Source: Pseudomonas azadiae
GTDB lineage: Bacteria > Pseudomonadota > Gammaproteobacteria > Pseudomonadales > Pseudomonadaceae
Length of the DNA stretch: 64,000 nucleotides
Assembly: GCF_019145355.1 (NCBI RefSeq)
Contig: NZ_JAHSTY010000002.1
Location: 2,294,001 to 2,358,000 of the forward strand
Direction of reading: 5' to 3'
Positions 45,786-54,796 of this stretch are shown here, piece after piece (within the stretch, counting starts at the first letter, position 1; every line of letters starts with the position of its first letter). Below the pieces are notes generated by a model. That model saw only the letters and a list, made by a program, of their open reading frames with translations. It did not search any database and was not told the origin of the DNA. Made by a program: the position numbers and the translations under genes.

Positions 45786-46544
45786 ATGTCCAATTTCTGG
45801 AACCAGGCGTTCGACCTCACCGGCCGTTGCGCCGTGATCACCGGGGGCGCCGCCGGTATCGGCCGCGCCTGTGCCGAGCTGTTGGTGGAGCGTGGCGCGA
45901 GGGTGGTGTTGCTGGATCGCGATCCGGCCGTGGTTGACGTCGCCACAGGGCTAGGTGCCGGCCACCTGGGCCTGATGGTCGATCTGCGCCAGACCGACGC
46001 GATACAGGCGGCGGTCGACCAGGCGGCCATCCATCTGGGGCGTATCGATTACCTGGTCAACAGCGCCGGCGTGGCCCTGTTGGACAAGGCGCTGGAGGTC
46101 TGCGAAAACGCCTGGGACACCACTCTGGATATCAACCTCAAGGCCAGCTTCTTCGTGGCCCAGGCCTGTGCCCGGCACATGCTCGAACGTGGCGGCGGGC
46201 GTATCGTCAACCTCGCGTCACAGGCCGCCGTCATCGGCCTGGACCGCCACGTGGCTTACTGCGCCAGCAAGGCCGCCGTGGTCGGCATGACCAAGGTCCT
46301 GGCCATGGAATGGGCGTCCCATGGCATCAACGTCAACGCCGTGTCGCCGACGATTGTCGAAACCGCCCTGGGCAAGCAGGCCTGGGCCGGCGAGCTGGGG
46401 GAACGGGCCAAATTGCAGATCCCGGTGGGGCGCTTCGCCCAGCCCGAGGAAATCGCCGGCCTGGTGCTTTACCTGGTCAGCGACGCGGCCAGGATGATCA
46501 CCGGCGCAAACGTGATGATCGACGGCGGCTACAGCATCCAGTAA
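45786..46544 (+). CDS. SDR family polyol/sugar dehydrogenase
   Basis: The 252-residue protein is a classical SDR: TGGAAGIGR cofactor loop (19-27), NSAG (92-95), Ser145, Tyr158 and Lys162 in YCASK. In this operon it should oxidise an imported polyol to a ketose, or reduce a keto-sugar, before phosphorylation by the DhaK/DhaL pair. The ATG at 45786 has GCGGAG seven bases upstream; a GTG at 45777 would add three residues. Confidence 0.83.
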   Translation: MSNFWNQAFDLTGRCAVITGGAAGIGRACAELLVERGARVVLLDRDPAVVDVATGLGAGHLGLMVDLRQTDAIQAAVDQAAIHLGRIDYLVNSAGVALLDKALEVCENAWDTTLDINLKASFFVAQACARHMLERGGGRIVNLASQAAVIGLDRHVAYCASKAAVVGMTKVLAMEWASHGINVNAVSPTIVETALGKQAWAGELGERAKLQIPVGRFAQPEEIAGLVLYLVSDAARMITGANVMIDGGYSIQ

Positions 46545-46580
46545 CCCGGCTTCTCTCTATAAGAACAAAAGGAACACGGC

Positions 46581-47582
46581 ATGAATCGAGTCATTAACGA
46601 TCCAGACCTGGTGGTCGAGGACATGCTTGCGGGCATCCTGGTGGCGCACCCGGAACTGGCGCAGTACGAGAACAATCCACGGGTGATCCGCAAGCGAATC
46701 GCTTCACCGGCCGGCCAGGTGGGCATCGTCACGGGCGGCGGCTCGGGCCATGAGCCGGCATTCCTCGGCTATGTCGGCCCGGGCCTGGTGGATGCGGTGG
46801 CGGTCGGCGAAATCTTCTCGTCGCCTACCGCCAAGAGCTTCTTCGATGCGTTCCGCGCCGCCGACCAGGGCGCGGGCGTGGCCTGCCTGTACGGCAACTA
46901 TGCCGGCGACAATATGAACGTGAAGCTGGCGATGAAAATGGCCGCCAGCAAAGACATGAACATCCGCACCGTGGTCGCCAACGACGACGTGGCCTCGGCC
47001 CCTGTGGTGGACATCGCCAAGCGGCGCGGCGTGGCCGGTGAGATTTTCATGTGGAAGATCGGCGGTGCCGCCGCCGCCCAAGGCTACGACCTCGACGGCG
47101 TGATCCGCGTGGCGCAGAAGGCCGTGGACCACTGCCGCTCCATCGGCGTGGGCCTCACGCCCTGCACCATCCCGGCCGTGGGCAAACCCAACTTCCAGAT
47201 CGCCGACGGCCTGATGGAACTGGGCATCGGCCACCACGGCGAACCCGGCATCGAGGTGGTGACGGTGGAATCCGCCGCGGCCATGGCCGAGCGCATGCTC
47301 GCGCCGATCCTGGCCGACCGCGACTTCACCCAGGACCAGAGCGTGGTGGTGCTGGTCTCCGGGCTCGGCGCCACGCCGGTCATGGAACTGTACATTTTCT
47401 ATGCCGAGGTCGAGCGCCTGCTGCGCGCCAAGGGCCTAAGCATTCACCGTTGCTATGTGGGCAACTACTTCACGTCCCTGGAAATGATGGGCGTGACCCT
47501 GACCCTGCTCGGGCTGGATGCCGAACTGAGCAGCCTGATCGACAGACCGTGCCGCTCCATCGGCATGACCCAAGCGGAGTGA
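46581..47582 (+). CDS. dhaK: DhaK-like substrate-binding subunit of a dihydroxyacetone/erythrulose-type kinase
   Basis: The 333-residue protein has the DhaK hallmarks: TGGGSGHEPAF (51-61), CLYGNYAGDNMN and GIGHHGEPG, whose His219 should bind the substrate carbonyl as a hemiaminal. The kinase is split (DhaK plus DhaL), unlike fused ATP-dependent Dak1. No DhaM-like PTS subunit is present, so the partner DhaL probably uses ATP. In tetritol pathways such kinases phosphorylate L- or D-erythrulose. Substrate choice cannot be told from sequence alone. Confidence 0.85.
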   Translation: MNRVINDPDLVVEDMLAGILVAHPELAQYENNPRVIRKRIASPAGQVGIVTGGGSGHEPAFLGYVGPGLVDAVAVGEIFSSPTAKSFFDAFRAADQGAGVACLYGNYAGDNMNVKLAMKMAASKDMNIRTVVANDDVASAPVVDIAKRRGVAGEIFMWKIGGAAAAQGYDLDGVIRVAQKAVDHCRSIGVGLTPCTIPAVGKPNFQIADGLMELGIGHHGEPGIEVVTVESAAAMAERMLAPILADRDFTQDQSVVVLVSGLGATPVMELYIFYAEVERLLRAKGLSIHRCYVGNYFTSLEMMGVTLTLLGLDAELSSLIDRPCRSIGMTQAE

Positions 47583-47585
47583 AGC

Positions 47586-48233
47586 ATGAGCGAGCATTTC
47601 CCCAGCAACAGCGGTAGCGCCATCGTCACCAACCTGGTGTCGATCATCGTGGCCAACCGCGAATACCTCAGCGAAGTGGACGGCGCCATCGGCGACGGCG
47701 ACCACGGCATCAACATGGCCAAGGGGTTCTCGCGCTGCGGCAAGACCCTGCAAGGACGCGAACTGTCCCTGGCCGAAGCCCTGGACGAGCTGACCCTGGC
47801 CTTGATGGAAGGCATCGGCGGCTCCATGGGCCCGCTGTATGGCAGCCTGTTTATCGGCATGGCCGATGAGGTGCGCGGCCGCGACAGCATCGATGCCGCG
47901 AGCTTCGCCAGGCTGCTGCGCGGCGGCCTGACATCACTGCAAGACATCAGCGACGCAGGCGTGGGCGACAAGTGCCTGATGGACACCTTGATTCCGGCGG
48001 TCGAAGCGTTTGAGCAGGCTCAGGCCAGCGGTGCGTCGTTCAGCGAAGCCTTGCGCCGGATGAAAAGCGCGGCGTCCCAGGGCCGCGATTCCACCCGTGA
48101 CCTGGTGGCGAAAATCGGCCGCGCCAGCCGCCTGGGCGAACGCTCCCTGGGCGTGCTGGATGCGGGCGCGGTGTCCTGCTGCCTGATCCTGACCAATCTC
48201 GCCGAATCGGTCGAGGCCCGCCTTCACGCCTGA
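47586..48233 (+). CDS. dhaL: DhaL-like nucleotide-binding kinase subunit
   Basis: The 215-residue all-alpha protein has the Mg-nucleotide aspartates in AIGDGDHGINMAKGF, the GGSMGPLYGSLF loop and a final DAGAVSC segment, all typical of DhaL. It phosphorylates the ketose held by DhaK. It starts three bases after dhaK. Its 3' end overlaps the end of the convergent SorC-type gene by 10 bases. Confidence 0.87.
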   Translation: MSEHFPSNSGSAIVTNLVSIIVANREYLSEVDGAIGDGDHGINMAKGFSRCGKTLQGRELSLAEALDELTLALMEGIGGSMGPLYGSLFIGMADEVRGRDSIDAASFARLLRGGLTSLQDISDAGVGDKCLMDTLIPAVEAFEQAQASGASFSEALRRMKSAASQGRDSTRDLVAKIGRASRLGERSLGVLDAGAVSCCLILTNLAESVEARLHA

Positions 48234-49207
48234 CGGCGCGTGGCGTCATCCAGGGCGAGGATCGTGTAGGCATTCGACACGGTCGTCGCCAGGGTGTTGA
48301 TCACCCCGGAGCGCAACGCGCCGAGGGTGGCGGCGGCCTTGGTGTTCTCGCTGGCGATCGCCACCACGTCGGGAATGCGCGCCAGCTCCTGCACCGAAAG
48401 GCCGATCACCCTGCCCTGCATGGCGTTGACGGCCGGCTGGCCGTGGATGTCGATAAAGTCGTAGCCCATCATGTCGCCCACCGTACCGGACACGCGTGCC
48501 TGGGCAATTTCCTGGGGCGAGAACCAGCCCATGCGCACCATGTTGCTGTTCTCGCTCATGTCGCCGATGCCGATCAACGCGATATCAGCGCGGCGCGCGC
48601 GGTCGAGGGTCGAGCGCACGGTGTCGTTGTTGATCAGCACGCTGCGCAGTTCCGGGTTGGCCACCAGAGCCGGGGCGTAGAGGGTCTCGCTCTCGGCGCC
48701 GAAACGCAGGGCCAGGCGCCGGCAGATATGGTCGGGGTTCATGTATTCGCCGGCCTTGAGCGAGCCACCGATCGCGCACACAAAGGTGCAATTGCGCGTC
48801 ACCGGCAGGAACACATTATCGGCCACCGCGCCCACGTTGCGGCCCATGCCGACGGCGATGATCATGCCGTCGCTGAGGGTCTTGTTCAGGTAATTGGCGA
48901 CCAGGCTGGCGACCGCCGAGCGCTGGGTGTCGGGGTCGCCATGGTCGACCGCGATCAAGGCACGGTCCAGCTGGAAGCGTTCGACCAAGGCGTGTTCCAG
49001 CTCAGTGTTCAGGGCCGGGTGCTGCAATACCCGCACTTCCACCACCCCTTCATCACGGGCGCGCTTGAGCAAGCGGCTGACCTTGACCCGAGACAGGTCG
49101 AAGCGCTTGGCAATGGCTTCCTGGGTGATGTTGTCGAGGTAATAAAGCATGGCCACTTCGGTCATCAGGTCGATGTCGCTGGCGGCACGCTGGGCACTGT
49201 CGGTCAT
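48224..49207 (-). CDS. SorC/DeoR family sugar-binding regulator (EryD-like)
   Basis: The 327-residue protein has an N-terminal helix-turn-helix (about 10-60, YYLDNITQEAIAKRFDLSRVKVSRLLKRARDEG in segments) and a C-terminal sugar-phosphate-binding domain with AVGMGRNVGAVADN, CAIGGSLK and DIALIGIGDMS. EryD of the erythritol operon belongs to this family. It should control the adjacent polyol operon through the ATGATCA repeats at 43232. I chose ATG 49207, which has GGAAG at good spacing; ATG 49219 adds four residues. It follows xylR on the same strand by 36 bases. Confidence 0.83.
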   Translation of the reverse strand: MTDSAQRAASDIDLMTEVAMLYYLDNITQEAIAKRFDLSRVKVSRLLKRARDEGVVEVRVLQHPALNTELEHALVERFQLDRALIAVDHGDPDTQRSAVASLVANYLNKTLSDGMIIAVGMGRNVGAVADNVFLPVTRNCTFVCAIGGSLKAGEYMNPDHICRRLALRFGAESETLYAPALVANPELRSVLINNDTVRSTLDRARRADIALIGIGDMSENSNMVRMGWFSPQEIAQARVSGTVGDMMGYDFIDIHGQPAVNAMQGRVIGLSVQELARIPDVVAIASENTKAAATLGALRSGVINTLATTVSNAYTILALDDATRRQA

Positions 49208-49243
49208 GGGAGCTTCCATTTACGCCACAAAAAACCATTCTCC

Positions 49244-50467
49244 CTAGTCTGTGCGGTGCAAGTCCAGCGGCGAATGGCCTCGGGCCGCAAAGTTTGCCGG
49301 GACGTGCTGATACTCCCGTGGCGTGCAGCCAAACTCCCGGCGAAACACGGTGTGCAGGTACTGCGCCGAGGTGAAGCCGCACTGCTGTGCGATGTCGGCA
49401 ATCGCCAGGGTGCTGCTGCGCAAGCCTTTGGCGGCGCTGGCGAGTTTGAAGCGCAGGATCTCGTCATGCACGCTGCAGCCGCGCACCTTGCGAAAGTGCG
49501 CTTCCAGCGATGAACGCGACACGCCGACATAGGCCGCCACCTGCGCAGTCTTGATGCCCTGGCAGGCGTATTGACGAATGAACAGCAGCGCCTGCATCAC
49601 GTACGGATTGCCCAAGGGTTGGTGCAGGCTGGACGCCTGCACATTGATTGCATCCGGCGGCACCAGCACCTGCGTGCCCGTGCACGGCTTGCCATGCAGC
49701 ATCTGGTGCAACAGCGCGGCAGCGGTGCGGCCCATTGTTTCGGTGCCCTGGATCACCGAACTCAACGGCACGCGCGTGAGGGTGCGGGTCAGCGGGTCGT
49801 TGTCGATGCCGATCAGCGCCACTTCCTCCGGCACCGCGATGCCCGCAGTAAGGCAAGCCTGCAGCAATTGCCGCGCGCGGGCGTCGGTGACCGCAATAAT
49901 GCCGATGGGCTTGGGCAGGCTTTGCAGCCAGGCAATCTGCTGTTCCACCGCGCTGTCCCACAGCGGCGCACTGGTGCCCAGACCGCGATAGATCTGCACC
50001 GGCAACCCGTCCCGCTGCAACAGGCGCTTGAAGGCTTTCTCACGTTCTTGGGCCCAGCGATTGGCCTGGGCTTCAGGCAAGCTGAAGCAGGCAAACCGGG
50101 TCAGGCCGGCCTCGATCAAGTGCTCGTAGGCCATCCGCATCAACGCATCGTTGTCCGTCGCCACATAAGGAATGCCTTTGGGGTAGGCGCTCGCATCCTC
50201 ATAGGAACCGCCCACCGCCACCACCGGCACCTTGCTACCGGCCAGCGCCTCGCCGATCAGCGGGTCGTCGAAGTCGGCAATGATCCCGTCGCCCTGCCAG
50301 CGCTCGATGCCTTTGAGGCGGCACAGAAAATCCTCTTCCAGGAACAGGTCCCAGGAAGCGCGGGTGCTGCTCAAGTAATTGCCGATGCCGGCGATGATGC
50401 CACGGTCGTAGATTTTGCTGCCGTTGAAAAGCAAGGCGATGCGGTGCACGGGCGGTAGGGTTTTCAT
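49244..50467 (-). CDS. xylR: XylR, AraC-type transcriptional activator of xylose genes
   Basis: The 407-residue protein combines a LacI-like sugar-binding domain (about 1-280, with RIALLFNGSKIYDRGIIAGIGNYL and ALIGIDNDPLTRTLT) and a C-terminal AraC DNA-binding domain (about 300-395, with SRSSLEAHFRKVRGCSVHDEI and IADIAQQCGFTSAQYLHTVFRREFG). This unusual architecture is specific to XylR. D-xylose binding allows activation of the divergent xylA-xylFGH operon. Confidence 0.92.
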   Translation of the reverse strand: MKTLPPVHRIALLFNGSKIYDRGIIAGIGNYLSSTRASWDLFLEEDFLCRLKGIERWQGDGIIADFDDPLIGEALAGSKVPVVAVGGSYEDASAYPKGIPYVATDNDALMRMAYEHLIEAGLTRFACFSLPEAQANRWAQEREKAFKRLLQRDGLPVQIYRGLGTSAPLWDSAVEQQIAWLQSLPKPIGIIAVTDARARQLLQACLTAGIAVPEEVALIGIDNDPLTRTLTRVPLSSVIQGTETMGRTAAALLHQMLHGKPCTGTQVLVPPDAINVQASSLHQPLGNPYVMQALLFIRQYACQGIKTAQVAAYVGVSRSSLEAHFRKVRGCSVHDEILRFKLASAAKGLRSSTLAIADIAQQCGFTSAQYLHTVFRREFGCTPREYQHVPANFAARGHSPLDLHRTD

Positions 50468-50513
50468 TGTTTTTGTCCTGGGGCCGGTGGGTGCAGGTTA
50501 GACCCTGCCACTC

Positions 50514-50540
50514 AAAATCGCACCATGGCTTGGTGATTTT
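50514..50540. promoter_or_regulatory. Candidate XylR site in the xylR-xylA promoter
   Basis: AAAATCGCACC and GGTGATTTT form an imperfect inverted repeat around 7 bases, between xylR and xylA. This is a guess from position and symmetry; XylR sites are usually direct repeats. Confidence 0.3.
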
Positions 50541-50606
50541 CATAATCGCCAGCCCTCATGCCGTTGCTAGTATCGAACCACCGCCAAGAACAATAAGGAA
50601 AACGCC

Positions 50607-51923
50607 ATGCCGTACTTCCCCGGTGTCGAGAAGGTTCGCTTCGAAGGCCCCAGCAGCGACGCCCCCCTCGCCTTTCGCCATTACGACGCCAACAAGCTCA
50701 TCCTCGGCAAGCCCATGCGCGAGCACCTGCGCATGGCGGCCTGTTATTGGCACACCTTTGTATGGCCGGGGGCGGATATGTTTGGCGTCGGCACGTTCAA
50801 GCGGCCGTGGCAGCGCAGCGGCGACCCGATGGAACTGGCCATCGGCAAGGCAGACGCCGCCTTCGAGTTTTTCTCCAAGCTGGGCATCGACTACTACAGC
50901 TTCCACGACACCGACGTCGCGCCCGAAGGCAGTTCGCTCAAGGAGTATCGCGAGCACTTCGCGCAGATGGTCGACCACTTGGAGCGCCATCAGGAACAGA
51001 CCGGGATCAAGCTGTTGTGGGGCACCGCCAATTGCTTCAGCAACCCGCGCTTTGCCGCCGGCGCCGCGAGCAACCCGGACCCGGAAGTGTTCGCCTACGC
51101 CGCCGCCCAAGTGTTCAGCGCGATGAATGCGACGCTGCGGCTCAAGGGTTCCAACTACGTGCTGTGGGGCGGTCGCGAAGGCTATGAAACCCTGCTCAAC
51201 ACCGACCTGAAACGCGAGCGCGAACAGCTCGGGCGCTTTATGCGCATGGTGGTGGAACACAAGCACAAGATCGGCTTCAAGGGCGATTTGCTGATCGAGC
51301 CCAAGCCTCAGGAGCCGACCAAGCACCAATACGATTACGACAGCGCCACGGTGTTCGGCTTCCTGCATGAGTACGGCCTGGAGCATGAGATCAAAGTGAA
51401 TATCGAGGCCAACCACGCGACGCTGGCCGGGCACAGCTTTCATCATGAGATTGCCACGGCGGTGTCGCTGGGAATTTTCGGCAGCATCGACGCCAACCGC
51501 GGCGACCCGCAGAACGGCTGGGACACCGACCAGTTCCCCAACAGCGTCGAGGAAATGACCCTGGCCACCTATGAAATCCTCAAGGCCGGCGGCTTCAAGA
51601 ATGGCGGCTACAATTTCGACTCCAAGGTGCGCCGCCAGAGCCTGGATGACGTGGACCTGTTCCACGGCCATGTCGCGGCCATGGATGTACTGGCCCTGGC
51701 CCTGGAACGCGCGGCCGCCATGGTGCAGAACGACCAGCTGCAACAGTTCAAGGACCAGCGTTATGCCGGCTGGCAGCAGCCGCTGGGCAAAGCGGTGCTG
51801 GCGGGCGAGTTCAGCCTGGAGTCCCTGGCCGAGCATGCGTTTGCCAACGAACTGAACCCGCAGGCCGTGAGTGGGCGCCAGGAGATGCTTGAGGGTATCG
51901 TGAATCGGTTTATCTACACCTGA
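50607..51923 (+). CDS. xylA: D-xylose isomerase
   Basis: The 438-residue protein is a class II xylose isomerase: [13 protein letters not shown] carries the catalytic His, [31 protein letters not shown] and [22 protein letters not shown] hold substrate and metal ligands, and [12 protein letters not shown] the central metal residues. It converts D-xylose to D-xylulose. It leads the xylA-xylFGH transcription unit divergent from xylR. No xylulokinase gene is in the window. Confidence 0.95.
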   Translation: MPYFPGVEKVRFEGPSSDAPLAFRHYDANKLILGKPMREHLRMAACYWHTFVWPGADMFGVGTFKRPWQRSGDPMELAIGKADAAFEFFSKLGIDYYSFHDTDVAPEGSSLKEYREHFAQMVDHLERHQEQTGIKLLWGTANCFSNPRFAAGAASNPDPEVFAYAAAQVFSAMNATLRLKGSNYVLWGGREGYETLLNTDLKREREQLGRFMRMVVEHKHKIGFKGDLLIEPKPQEPTKHQYDYDSATVFGFLHEYGLEHEIKVNIEANHATLAGHSFHHEIATAVSLGIFGSIDANRGDPQNGWDTDQFPNSVEEMTLATYEILKAGGFKNGGYNFDSKVRRQSLDDVDLFHGHVAAMDVLALALERAAAMVQNDQLQQFKDQRYAGWQQPLGKAVLAGEFSLESLAEHAFANELNPQAVSGRQEMLEGIVNRFIYT

Positions 51924-51935
51924 TATATGCGGTTT

Positions 51936-52070
51936 TGTAGTGAGCGGGCTCGCCCCGCGCTGGGTGGCGAAGCCGCCCCAAAACCAGTCGTCCCGTGTTG
52001 ACCTGACACACCGCGGCGGTACGATTTGGGGCGGCTTCGCCACCCAGCGCGGGCAAGCCCGCTCACTACA
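51936..52070. repeat. Paired REP element (TAGTGAGCGGGC type) between xylA and xylF
   Basis: TGTAGTGAGCGGGCTCGCCC plus a GCTGGGTGGCGAAGCCGCCCC block is mirrored by GGGGCGGCTTCGCCACCCAG and AGCCCGCTCACTACA. The arms are about 45 bases long. Confidence 0.9.
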
Positions 52071-52122
52071 AGTACAGTGTTCGTCTAGAGTCTTTCCAAC
52101 AACAATAAAAGGACGCACCACC

Positions 52123-53121
52123 ATGAAGTCATTCAAACGTACCCTGCTCGCCACCGCCCTGGCCCTGCTCGCACTGCCGGCCATGGCCGACCCTGCCCAC
52201 CCGAAGATCGGTTTTTCCATCGACGACCTGCGCCTGGAGCGCTGGTCCCGCGATCGCGATTATTTCGTCGCGGCCGCGGAAAAACTCGATGCCAAGGTCT
52301 TCGTGCAATCGGCCGATGCCAATGAGCAGAAGCAGATTTCCCAGATCGAGAACCTGATCTCCCGTGGCGTCGATGTGATCGTGATCGTGCCGTTCAACGC
52401 CACCGTGCTCACCAACGCCGTCGCCGAAGCCAAGAAGGCCGGGATCAAGGTGGTGTCCTATGATCGCCTGATCCTCAACGCGGACATCGACGCCTACATC
52501 TCCTTCGATAACGAAAAAGTCGGCGAGATGCAGGCCAGCGGCGTGCTGCAAGCCGCGCCTAAGGGCAATTACTTCCTGCTCGGCGGCGCGCCCACCGACA
52601 ACAACGCCAAGGTACTGCGCGAAGGCCAGATGAAAGTGCTGCAACCGGCCATCGACAAGGGCGACATCAAGATTGTCGGCCAGCAATGGGTGAAGGAGTG
52701 GAACCCCACCGAAGCCCTGAGCATCGTCGAAAACGCCCTGACCCGGAACAACAACAAGATCGACGCCATCGTCGCCTCCAACGACGCCACCGCCGGTGGT
52801 GCGATCCAGGCCCTGGCCGCGCAGAAACTGGCGGGCGAGGTGCCGATCTCCGGCCAGGACGCTGACCTCGCCGCGATCAAGCGCGTGATCGACGGCACCC
52901 AGACCATGACCGTGTACAAGCCGCTCAAGCTGATCGCCACCGAAGCCGCCAAGCTCTCGGTGCAGCTGGCGCGCAATGAGAAACCAACGTACAGCTCGCA
53001 GTACGACAACGGCAGCAAAAAGGTCGACACCATCCTGCTGACCCCGACGCCGCTGACCAAGGCCAATGTCGACCTGTTGGTGAAGGACGGCTTCTATACC
53101 AAAGAGCAGATCGGCCTGTAG
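52123..53121 (+). CDS. xylF: D-xylose-binding periplasmic protein
   Basis: The 332-residue protein has a signal peptide (about 1-22, ending AMADP) and XylF features: KIGFSIDDLRLERWSRDRDYF, VQSADANEQKQISQIENLI, YDRLILNADIDAYISFDN and DGTQTMTVYKPLK. It delivers xylose to XylGH. Its TAG stop is also the first bases of the REP element that follows (CTGTAGGAGCGGG). Confidence 0.94.
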   Translation: MKSFKRTLLATALALLALPAMADPAHPKIGFSIDDLRLERWSRDRDYFVAAAEKLDAKVFVQSADANEQKQISQIENLISRGVDVIVIVPFNATVLTNAVAEAKKAGIKVVSYDRLILNADIDAYISFDNEKVGEMQASGVLQAAPKGNYFLLGGAPTDNNAKVLREGQMKVLQPAIDKGDIKIVGQQWVKEWNPTEALSIVENALTRNNNKIDAIVASNDATAGGAIQALAAQKLAGEVPISGQDADLAAIKRVIDGTQTMTVYKPLKLIATEAAKLSVQLARNEKPTYSSQYDNGSKKVDTILLTPTPLTKANVDLLVKDGFYTKEQIGL

Positions 53122-53219
53122 GAGCGGGCTTGCCCGCGAAAAACGTTAACGATAACGCAGCGCTGTCAGGCAGCCCTCGTCGCCTATGGGTTTTTCGCGA
53201 GCAAGCTCGCTCCTACAGT
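53117..53219. repeat. Paired REP element between xylF and xylG
   Basis: TGTAGGAGCGGGCTTGCCCG is mirrored by CGAGCAAGCTCGCTCCTACA. It begins within the last xylF codons and ends 32 bases before xylG. Confidence 0.9.
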
Positions 53220-53251
53220 AATGTCGTCAGCCCTTTGTGTGAGCAATAGTA

Positions 53252-54796
53252 ATGCCTGACTACCTGCTGCAAATGAACGGCATCGTCAAATCCTTTGGCG
53301 GTGTCAACGCGTTGAACGGCATCGATATCAAGGTGCGGCCGGGGGAATGCGTCGGCCTGTGCGGTGAGAATGGTGCCGGTAAATCCACCCTGATGAAGGT
53401 GCTGTCGGCGGTCTACCCGTACGGCACCTGGGACGGCGAAATCCTCTGGGACGGGCAGCCGCTCAGGGCCCAGTCGATCAGCGAAACCGAAGCGGCTGGC
53501 ATCGTGATCATCCATCAGGAATTGACCCTGGTGCCGGACCTGTCGGTGGCCGAGAACATCTTCATGGGCCACGAACTGACCTTGCCGGGTGGGCGCATGA
53601 ACTACCCGGCGATGATCCACCGTGCCGAAGCCTTGATGCGCGAGCTCAAGGTGCCGGACATGAACGTGGCGCTGCCGGTGTCCCAGTACGGCGGCGGCTA
53701 CCAGCAACTGGTGGAAATCGCCAAGGCCCTCAACAAGCAGGCGCGCCTGCTGATTCTGGACGAGCCCTCCTCGGCCCTGACCCGCTCGGAAATCGACGTG
53801 CTGCTGGACATCATCCGCGGCCTCAAGGCCAAGGGCGTGGCCTGCGTGTACATCTCCCACAAGCTCGATGAAGTGGCGGCGGTGTGCGACACCATTGCGG
53901 TGATCCGCGACGGCAAGCACATCGCGACCACCGCCATGGCCGACATGGACATCGCGCAGATCATCACGCAGATGGTCGGCCGCGAGATGAGCAACCTCTA
54001 CCCCACCGAGCCCCATGAGGTGGGCGAGGTGATTTTCGAAGCGCGCAATGTCACCTGCTATGACGTCGACAACCCCAAGCGCAAACGCGTGGACGATATT
54101 TCGTTCGTGCTCAAGCGCGGCGAAATCCTCGGCATCGCCGGTCTTGTGGGTGCCGGGCGCACGGAGCTGGTGTCGGCGCTGTTCGGCGCCTACCCCGGCC
54201 GCTACAGCGCCGAGGTGTGGCTGGACGGCCAGATGATCGACACGCGCACACCGCTCAAGTCGATCCGCGCCGGGCTGTGCATGGTGCCCGAAGACCGCAA
54301 GCGCCAAGGCATCATTCCCGACCTGGGCGTGGGCCAGAACATCACCCTGGCGGTGCTCGACACCTACGCCCACCTGACCCGCATCGACGCCGAGGCCGAA
54401 CTGGGCAGCATCGACCAGCAGATCGCGCGCATGCACCTCAAGACTTCCAGCCCGTTCCTGCCGATTACCAGCCTGTCCGGCGGCAATCAGCAAAAGGCGG
54501 TGCTGGCGAAAATGCTGATGGCCAGGCCCAAGGTGCTGATCCTCGACGAACCCACGCGCGGGGTGGACGTGGGCGCCAAGTATGAGATCTACAAGCTGAT
54601 GGGCGCGCTGGCGGCCGAAGGCGTGGCGATCATCATGGTCTCCTCGGAACTGGCCGAAGTGCTCGGCGTGTCCAACCGCGTGCTGGTGATCGGCGACGGC
54701 CAGTTGCGTGGCGATTTCATCAATGAGGGCCTCACTCAGGAACAGGTGCTCGCCGCCGCGCTCAGCCAACACAATAACAATCGGAAGACCGCGTAG
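53252..54796 (+). CDS. xylG: D-xylose ABC transporter ATPase
   Basis: The 514-residue protein has two ATPase domains: Walker [10 protein letters not shown] (38-46), the altered first signature [13 protein letters not shown], Walker [13 protein letters not shown], then [22 protein letters not shown] and [10 protein letters not shown]. It matches XylG in length and in the Asp-Asn-Pro-rich linker before the second domain. xylH follows directly. Confidence 0.94.
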   Translation: MPDYLLQMNGIVKSFGGVNALNGIDIKVRPGECVGLCGENGAGKSTLMKVLSAVYPYGTWDGEILWDGQPLRAQSISETEAAGIVIIHQELTLVPDLSVAENIFMGHELTLPGGRMNYPAMIHRAEALMRELKVPDMNVALPVSQYGGGYQQLVEIAKALNKQARLLILDEPSSALTRSEIDVLLDIIRGLKAKGVACVYISHKLDEVAAVCDTIAVIRDGKHIATTAMADMDIAQIITQMVGREMSNLYPTEPHEVGEVIFEARNVTCYDVDNPKRKRVDDISFVLKRGEILGIAGLVGAGRTELVSALFGAYPGRYSAEVWLDGQMIDTRTPLKSIRAGLCMVPEDRKRQGIIPDLGVGQNITLAVLDTYAHLTRIDAEAELGSIDQQIARMHLKTSSPFLPITSLSGGNQQKAVLAKMLMARPKVLILDEPTRGVDVGAKYEIYKLMGALAAEGVAIIMVSSELAEVLGVSNRVLVIGDGQLRGDFINEGLTQEQVLAAALSQHNNNRKTA

